Made by a program: the position numbers and the translations under genes. From contig NC_082413.1 of assembly GCF_004011695.2 (NCBI RefSeq), positions 1,223,001 to 1,287,000 on the forward strand: a stretch of 64,000 nucleotides of DNA, given 5' to 3'. The notes below the pieces were generated by a model, which saw only the letters and a program-made list of their open reading frames with translations, ran no database searches and was not told the origin of the DNA. How positions within the stretch are numbered: position 1 is the stretch's first letter; the number at the start of each line of letters is the position of its first letter. Of this stretch, positions 57,054 through 64,000 are shown in pieces. Source of the stretch: Ascochyta rabiei (Eukaryota > Ascomycota > Dothideomycetes > Pleosporales > Didymellaceae).

Positions 57054-59218
57054 GCTCGCCGAGTTTAACTTCTTGAATGTTTTCATGTTTTGAGCGGGGC
57101 CATTCATGACAGTGGATTTGACAGGGCAGTGCTGGTGCACATGCCGAATATTTGACCCGGCCTGATCCGCACTTTTTCTCTTCTAAACCGGATCCGACTT
57201 CTTGCAAATCGTGAAGAGCTAGTCTTGCACCGAAGGACACGAAATCAAGGCACGTCGAGAGTTCTGGTCCAGGAGCCTGGACAAGCCTTCAGTGATTGGG
57301 TGATGAGAAACTGTAGTTGCAATTAGCATTTGGCGAAATAGATTCGAGTGTTGCAGTTGCAAAGCATGAAGCTGTTCAGACACTTGCCCTGTCACAGGCA
57401 GTTATCACCATTGCCGTAGCTCGGTAGACCGTCGTGATAAATAAATGTTCATCTTGTGAAGCGACATGGTGAGGGGATGCGTAAGACGTACCATGGGAGT
57501 GTATCAAGACCATAATCAAATGTGTCTGCGCGGCCGGTTAGCCAGCGCCTGGCAGACGATACTCAAGAAGAGCCGGTAAGACAGAGAATCAGAGATGACA
57601 GTCTCGTCTTTGCCGAAGCTTGGACATATGCTTGTCTTGTGTTTGCGTCGGATCATCATGGAAGGGTCGGAGGCAGGATTTCAGCGAGCGTACCAAAAGG
57701 AGGTTGATGTTGCTGATGTCTAAAGGGGGTCAGCAAAGATCTTCATGCGTAGATCAAGCATCAAATAGATCAAAGGTTGGATCAGAAAGGCATGAATGGA
57801 TATTTGAAATGAAGTCGTCACCGGGCGAACCCGTCAGACTCGTCATCTATACGTCGCATCATCTCCAGGGGGTGTGGAAGGTTCAAACTTACAGAGAAGC
57901 CGTGGAGACTGGGTTAAGGGGTGATCGTACGCTGCAGTCTGACATAGGTCAGTTGAGCTCTTGCCATATCTGATCCATGGCGCAGGATGACAGAACGAGA
58001 TCAGTCGGCGAGGTTTTCTAGGCCTGCCACAAAAGAGCGTATCCATCAAGAATTGTCGGTGCCCAGTGCGGTTGCATCATATAAAAGTTCGACTTCGTCT
58101 GCGAGGGAAGGGTGCATCGTACCGAGAAGAACAGGTCCCATAATCTTGAAACCATCAGTTAGCAAGAGACAGCAGTAGTACATAAGAACATCGAGAGAGA
58201 TGAATCGATATCAGAAACAGCCTTTTTTATCTGCATCGGTCGAAACCTGAGCCGGTAATTTCCAGCGTGCAAAGCACAAACTGATCATCATTGGACGTGT
58301 TGAGGGTGCGAGAGAGTGTATACATACAGGAACAGTTGCAACACATCATCGCACCTTGCGCTGTACACATGGGCGGGCGTTGTGAATCCTCGTGTGCGTC
58401 ATCGAACAGAGTACTTGTAGCGAGAGATCTGATGATTGTCAGTAACATGGTCTACACCGGGAACGTTGTGCCAAGTTGTTGAGCGTTGTCGCATTCAGAC
58501 TGACGTGCAAAAGTGTGAGTTTCATTCCCCGTAAGGTCAAAGACTCTAGTTTGAAATTGGCTTTGTGTATCATCCTGTAGACGTGGACTGTGATGGGAGA
58601 GTCGCTTACCTTGCGCACGAGAAAAACGCGCTGTTACCATATACGACGCGCAACGGGCCTCGGACTGCAGTCTTGACAGTGGTGTTGCGAAGCCGAAGCG
58701 CGACGTGTTGGTGTGCGGAAGAAGAAGCTTGGAGCTTGCGAAAAGTTGTAAGGTGGTAGGTGGGTCTAGCCGGAGCGCCGAAGCCTCCGTAACGCTAAAG
58801 CCACGGGCACGTGCACAACCTCAATCAACCTCCTTGGGTATGGCCAAAGTTGCTTCGACTCTGCGTACATGGACAAAGTACGTGGTTGGGCTGCGCCCCT
58901 CTTCGCTTTGAATTCTTACTATCTACACTGAACGCTTGCGTCGTCTAAAGCCTTCGCGTTCGAATGAAGGACACTGTTCATGGCTCCTCTCGTCAGGCTG
59001 CAGCGGTCCTGAACGTGTAACAACCAGTCGTGATCTCGTTCATGGGACATAGTTGGGGCATTCCCTAGACGTACAGGCCATATCGCCAGGGGCTTCGTGT
59101 CATCTGAGATGTGCAGGTCGTTGGAGACGAACACCAACTTCTCCTCCGTGTCTTAGCCGCATTGCTGTTCTGACGGAGCAATGGCTACGTGGTCGTTGCA
59201 TCAGTGACGCATATCTGT
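57054..59218. other. 2.2-kb region without a supported gene
   Basis: Short open frames on both strands lack domains. Contains the 3' regions of both flanking genes, which converge. Confidence 0.45.
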
Positions 59219-60662
59219 TCACGATGCAAAGATGCGAACGTTGAGATCAACAGAGCCTGTGGCGATGACGCATCTGATCCCGGCCTTGGCAGCGTCTTCC
59301 TCTCTCTTCTTGTTTGCGGCACTCGACGCTGCGCCGTTTGAGCTGTCCCCGTTGACTGGAACATCCTTGGCTACGTTGGGCGCCCATCGCATGCAGCTGA
59401 CGAAGTGGCTATGAGCGTCCATGACGGTCTTCACGCACCGCCCTTCCTGTGTCAAATCCCAGCATCGTATGGTCTTGTCGTCGCTGGCTGACAGAAGATA
59501 CTTGCCGCCAGGGTGGAAGACAAGCGATCGTACCCAATTGTCGTGACCAGCGAGCGTCTTGACGAGCGTTCCCCGGCCATCCCATATCTTGATGGTCTTA
59601 TCTCGTGACCCCGTTGCGACGTACTCTGCTGAGCTGCTAAGCGGCGGGGCCTTTTTGACACCCGCCATGGACGCCAAGTGGGCGTAGGCGACGGGCGGGG
59701 CTATTGCGACGCATTCGATTACATGCTCGTGGCCGAGGAAAGTGCACTTTGCTTCTCCCGAGTTGGCGTCCCAGAGGCGCGCAGTTTGGTCGTTACCGGC
59801 GGAGAGGAGCCATCGTCCGTCAAAGCTGGGGGCTACGTCTCGTACCCAGTCAGCATGCCCACGTATCGTCTTGACGCAGTAGCCCGTTGTCACGTCCCAC
59901 ACGCGCAGTGTCTTGTCTCGAGAGGCGGAGACGAGCAGGTTGCCGGACGAGGGCGAGCCCGCGGCTCCACTGGGAACGAAGCGAATGGCAGAGACAGAAT
60001 GGTCGTGGCCTGGCAGGGTCCGTATGTTCTTGTAGTCGTCTGAAGGGTCCCAGAGCTTGATGGTCAAGTCACTGGAGCAAGAGGCCAGGAGAGTGCCTCC
60101 TCTGGGGCCGCCAAAGTCGACGTCGAGCACGCCCTTGGTGTGGCCCTTGACGGTCCTCTCGAGTTCGCCGAGCTCCCAGTCCCAGATCTTGATGGTCGTG
60201 TCTTCGGAGCCAGAGGCTAGCGAGGAGAAGATGGGGTGGAAGGCGACGCAGGTGATGGGGGAGCGGTGGGACTGGAGGGTGTGCCGCGCGGGCGCGCGGG
60301 GTAGCCAGCTGGTGGGGTCCTGGTTCTTTCGCAGGAGAGAGGTGGGCGTGGTGGAGTCGAGCTCGGTCTGTAGGCTCTGGTTGCGCTGCTCGAGCTCGAG
60401 CACCTGTACGGCATAAGCAGTGGGCAGGCGATTGGAGTGTGGGAGCGTCTACCTTCTTCTGCAGGCGCACGACACTGGTCCACTTCTTCTCCAGCAGGCC
60501 CTCGTACTTTTTGCGCGTCGCGTCGTCGAAGCTGTCGGCGACGTTGGCCTCGTCGCGGAAGGCGGCTGCCGTGTTTGGCGCGTTGATGACGCCGAGGTAT
60601 GCGATTATGGCTTTGTGCCTGCCCTCGCCGTTAGTGGGGGGAGTGGGGGAGTGGGGGAGTGT

Positions 60663-60696
<34 letters not shown>

Positions 60697-60753
60697 TATG
60701 CAGCGCTGCACTCACAGCTCCTCGGCTTGCCGGTCTGTCAGGATGGCGCTCAT
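59219..60753 (-). CDS. pac1: Nuclear distribution protein PAC1 / LIS1 homologue
   Basis: Predicted 462 residues from exons 60716-60753, 60453-60618 and 59219-60403; introns 97 and 49 bp. It has the LIS1 layout: LisH dimerisation motif ([20 protein letters not shown]), a short coiled coil ([18 protein letters not shown]), and seven WD40 repeats starting [20 protein letters not shown] and ending [14 protein letters not shown]. Typical repeat cores include [40 protein letters not shown] and [13 protein letters not shown]1 binds the dynein motor ring and promotes dynein-driven nuclear migration with NudE/Ndl1. The first intron contains a GT microsatellite. It is divergent from the XMAP215-family gene. 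Confidence 0.95.
60661..60694. repeat. GT microsatellite in PAC1 intron 1
   Basis: A GT dinucleotide run with one TA interruption. Just before it are three GGGGGAGT-type copies. Confidence 0.9.
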
Positions 60754-60853
60754 GGCGGGGACGGCCGGACGACCACCATGCACAAAAGGCCGGTCGGGGG
60801 GTGTGCGCTGGCTGGGCGGCGACGAGAAGGTCGTGGGGATGTGGTGGGTGGTG

Positions 60854-60992
60854 GGCGGTCGGCGGTCGGCGGTCGGCGGTGGGCGGTCGGCGGCTGGTGG
60901 TGGGCGGGCGGCGGCTGGTGGTGGGCGGGCGGCGGCTGGTGGTGGGCGGGCGGCGGCTGGTGGTGGGCGGGCGGCGGCTGGTGGTGGGCGGG
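60854..60992. repeat. G-rich minisatellite in the PAC1/XMAP215 promoter
   Basis: Heptamer GGCGGTC-type copies (60854-60887) lead into five perfect 21-bp copies starting at 60888, 60909, 60930, 60951 and 60972, unit CGGCGGCTGGTGGTGGGCGG plus G. The plus strand is strongly G-rich. Confidence 0.95.
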
Positions 60993-61366
60993 CGGCGGGG
61001 ATGTGCGGTGAGAGCGTGTTTGAGCAGCGCAGAGCACAGTCGGCGGCGGGGCGGGGTGTTGGCTGTGGGACACGGGCAGCAGTCACTGTCGCAGGTCTTG
61101 ACTACGGCTCTGGCTCTGCCCTGGCTCTGCCCTGGCTCTGGACACCAAGAGGACGAGGGGCTCGGTCTCAATTGGGCTTCGTGTGCACTGCCGTGGGTCG
61201 CCAGCCTTCAGTGCGACATGGCTGGGGTGCGTCTACGGTGTAGGGCTGCGGGCTGCATCACGGCCGCCGTGGGTGACGATGCAGCGGCGCCCACGGCTAG
61301 CCCCGTCCCCTAGCAACAGCGCCCGTCGACACAAAAACAGGCCTGCACAACACCGCGCCCATTCGC

Positions 61367-61403
61367 CCATCCACCTATCCACCCATCCACCCATCCACCC
61401 ATC
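61367..61403. repeat. CCATCCAC octamer repeat
   Basis: About four copies of CCATCCAC with one variant (CCACCTAT) in the same intergenic region. Confidence 0.88.
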
Positions 61404-61777
61404 CTCCCCGTCTCTGCTGCGACTGCCCACCCGCCCGAGCAGCCTCGAGACGCGCATAGAAGCTGCCCGTCTACGTCACAGCAACGCAGCCACACCGCCA
61501 CACCGCCACACACACAGTATGTTGATTCTCCGTCCCGCTTGTCGTGCACTCGTGCACTCGCCTGTCGGCCGCGAGACATGGCGCGCCGTGCTTGTGGCCC
61601 CAGGCTGCGCGCGCGCGCAACTCCCTCCAGCGCGGTCCTCGAAGGCGCTAGGCGACCCTGCCGGCCTGCAGGCGACAGCGGATCCAGACAATGACGACTG
61701 ACTGTTGGACAGCACCTCTGCTCTCAAAACACACGCACCCCGCACTGCGCACCGCCCACCGCCCACCACCTCTCGCC

Positions 61778-64000
61778 ATGGCCGACCAGGAAGAGGACCC
61801 CAGCGCCCTCCCCCTCCCCGACCGCTTCACACACAAGAACTGGAAGGTGCGAAAGGAGGGCTACGAAGCCGCCGCCAAGGAGTTCAAGCTCGCCGCGAGC
61901 GAGAACGAGCCCATTGTGCGCCAGTTCGTGAACGATGCAAGCATATGGAAAGGCGTCGTCGGCGACTCCAATGTGGCAGCGCAGCAAGAAGGCCTTGGCG
62001 CGCTGTGCGCCTTCCTCGAAATCTCAGGCCAGCAGGGCTGCACACGGTAAGAAGCATGTGTGCGTGCACAGCCTGGGCCGTACTGACATCGAAACTGGCA
62101 GGACACGGCAGATTACCATTGCGACCATCGCCGAAAAGGGTCTCCCCTCGACAAGACCAGCCGCGAAGCAGGCGTCGCTCGAAGCCCTGCTCCTCTACAT
62201 CGAGACCGACAAGCCCGACCCAGTCATCGAGGAGCTTCTCCCCATCCTGTCGCACAAACAGCCAAAAGTCATCGCCGCAACACTAGACGCCATGACCCAC
62301 ATCTTCCACGCCTATGGCTGCAAGACGATCGAGCCCAAGTCTGTCCTCAAGCTCCTTCCCAAGGTCTACGGCCATGCCGACAAGAACGTCAGAGCAAAGG
62401 CCCAAGAGTTGACCGTCGAGTTTTACCGATGGCTCAAGGACGCCATGAAGCCTTTGTTCTGGAATGACCTGAAGCCTGTGCAGCAACAAGATCTGGACAA
62501 GCTGTTCGAAAAGGTCAAGGACGAGCCACCGCCAAAGCAGGAGCGCCTCCTCCGCTCCCAGCAGGCAGCCAAGGAGGCCGCTGCCGCAGCACCAGGCGGA
62601 GGGGAGGAAGAGGTCGACGAAGAAGAGGATGGCGCCATCGATCTGGAGCCTGAGTTTGAAGCCATTGACGTGTTTGCGAAGATACCCAAAGACTTCAACG
62701 AGCGACTAGGCTCAACAAAATGGAAAGACCGCAAGGAGGTACTGGAAGAGACCCAGAAAGCCCTCGATACCCCTAGGATCGCCGAGGGACCCTTCGACGA
62801 CTTGGTGCGCGGATTCGCAAAGTCCATGAAGGACGCCAACATCGCCGTTGTATCCACAGCAGCCAACTGCGTCGAGCTTCTCGCCAAAGGCCTTAAGAAA
62901 AGCTTTAACAAGTACCGCAAGGATATCATGAATGCCATGATGGAACGACTCAAAGAGAAGAAACAATCGGTAACAGACGCCATTGGAGGCGCGTTGGATG
63001 CCGCATTTGCTTCGTCGAGCTTTGCAGACTGTCTGGAGGAGATCTTGGAATTCATCAAGCACAAGAACCCCCAGGTGAAGCTCGAATCCACACGGTTCTT
63101 GATCCGCTGTCTGAAGAACACCCGCGAAGCGCCTTCCCCGGCTGAAGCAAAGACATTAGCTGAAGCAGCCACGAAGCTGCTCACCGAATCGCAAGAGGTG
63201 CAACGTTCTGCCGGCGCGGAGGTGCTTGGTACGTTATGGAAGATCATGGGAGACCGCATCATGAACGCTCATCTTGAAGGCCTCGATGACATCAGGAAAA
63301 ACAAGATCAAGGAATACTATGAGGCAGCTGAAGTCAAGGCCAAGTACAAGCCAAAGGCTGCAGCACCGCCAAAGCCCGCGGCTGCACCAGCAGCGACCAA
63401 GAAGCCAACGCTCGGAAAACGGCCAGCGCCCAAGAAGGCTGCACCAGCGGCAGCAGCCCCGCCTCCGCCAGCAGAAGAGTCTACAGCACCACTTGCCCCG
63501 AAACCAACCTCGCGGCCGGGCGTTTCCAAGCTTAAGTCCGGTCTTGCGGGACCGCGTCTTGGAGGTCTAAAGAAGCCAGGGCTCGCTGCCCCATCACCAA
63601 AGAGACCAGTCGCATCTCCACCTCCCGATGAAGAAGAATTCGTGCCGCCGCCACAGCCAAAGTTTGGTGCTGGACGGGGACTTGCTGGCCGCCCGTTGGG
63701 TAAACCTGCTGCTGAGCCTGCTGCCGCACCTGCGGCCGCGCCCACTGGTTTAGGCTTAGTGGAGCGAGCAGAGCTGGAAGAGTTGAGAGCAGAAGCCGAA
63801 CGGCTGCGACGACATAACGAAGAGCTGCGTGGGGAGCGCACAAAGCTGACCTCCCAAATACATGAGCTCCAAAACCAGAATGCTCAGCTGATCGAAGACC
63901 ACACCCGGGATGTGCTTTCTATCAAAGCAAAGGAAACTCAACTTGTCCGTGCTCGCTCAGACTTTGAGGCAGCCGAACAGACCACCCAAACACAGCAGCG
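61778..64000 (+). CDS. stu2: XMAP215/Stu2/Alp14 microtubule polymerase, 3' end outside the window
   Basis: About 722 residues are visible from exons 61778-62046 and 62102-64000 (55-bp intron); the gene continues past the window. Two TOG domains of HEAT repeats are seen. TOG1 (about 10-240) includes LPDRFTHKNWKVRKEGYEAA and LPKVYGHADKNVRAKAQELT. TOG2 (about 277-520) includes FNERLGSTKWKDRKEVLEET and VKLESTRFLIRCLKNTREA. Each opens with the tubulin-contacting Trp-Lys-x-Arg loop (NWKVRKE, KWKDRKE). A Lys/Pro/Ala-rich basic linker follows, then a coiled coil (AELEELRAEAERLRRHNEEL) for dimerisation, as in yeast-type members. The protein adds tubulin at microtubule plus ends. Confidence 0.94.

Larger units (their letters stand above)
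60754..61777. other. Divergent promoter region PAC1 / XMAP215-family gene
   Basis: A 1-kb GC-rich head-to-head intergenic region carrying two minisatellites (separate entries). Long open frames here simply follow the 21-bp repeat in all frames and are not called. Confidence 0.6.

Noticed and set aside
60439..61313. Several long frames of repeated peptides on both strands
   Set aside because: They follow the 21-bp repeat, which stays open in every frame because the unit is a multiple of three and lacks stops.

Overview
The window is nuclear DNA of a filamentous ascomycete (Pezizomycotina, probably a dothideomycete). Protein-coding genes are split by short spliceosomal introns (mostly 46-97 bp, GT...AG, some with CTAAC/CTGAC-like branch sites). 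The proteins are typical fungal families: Zn2Cys6 regulator, DUF6594, fungal PARP-E2 fusion, OPT and MFS transporters. Class-level placement is inference from protein content only. Exon joins were made by hand from splice signals and reading-frame continuity.

Region 1-12.7 kb: a 2H phosphoesterase, a SnoaL-like protein, a four-unit polyubiquitin gene, a five-exon aldo-keto reductase and a polyQ/H-rich Zn2Cys6 regulator flanked by more than 2 kb of empty DNA on each side. Region 14.9-20.1 kb: a monocarboxylate-type MFS transporter divergent from a cupin protein, then protein farnesyltransferase beta subunit and a small Dabb-domain protein. Region 23-27.2 kb: a small dsRBD-like protein and a large secreted PAN-type protein with three Kex2-like dibasic sites.

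Region 28.7-42.4 kb is compact and housekeeping-rich. It holds TAM41 divergent from BIR1 (survivin family), a COG7-like Golgi tether subunit divergent from a 1209-residue PARP plus UBE2Q-type E2 fusion, an OPT transporter, and GPI8. Region 42.4-52.3 kb is gene-poor and, by eye, more AT-rich. It contains two retropepsin-fold proteins with altered active sites, a DUF6594 membrane protein and an intron-containing tRNA-Gly(GCC). Region 52.3-64 kb holds three conserved fungal proteins of unknown function, then PAC1/LIS1 divergent from an XMAP215-family microtubule polymerase gene that runs off the window end.

The most interesting items are the PARP-E2 fusion, the BIR1 repeat array of basic-Ser/Thr motifs, the pair of retropepsin-like genes, the PAC1/XMAP215 divergent pair with a 21-bp minisatellite between them, and the polyubiquitin gene whose first two units carry an intron at the same codon.
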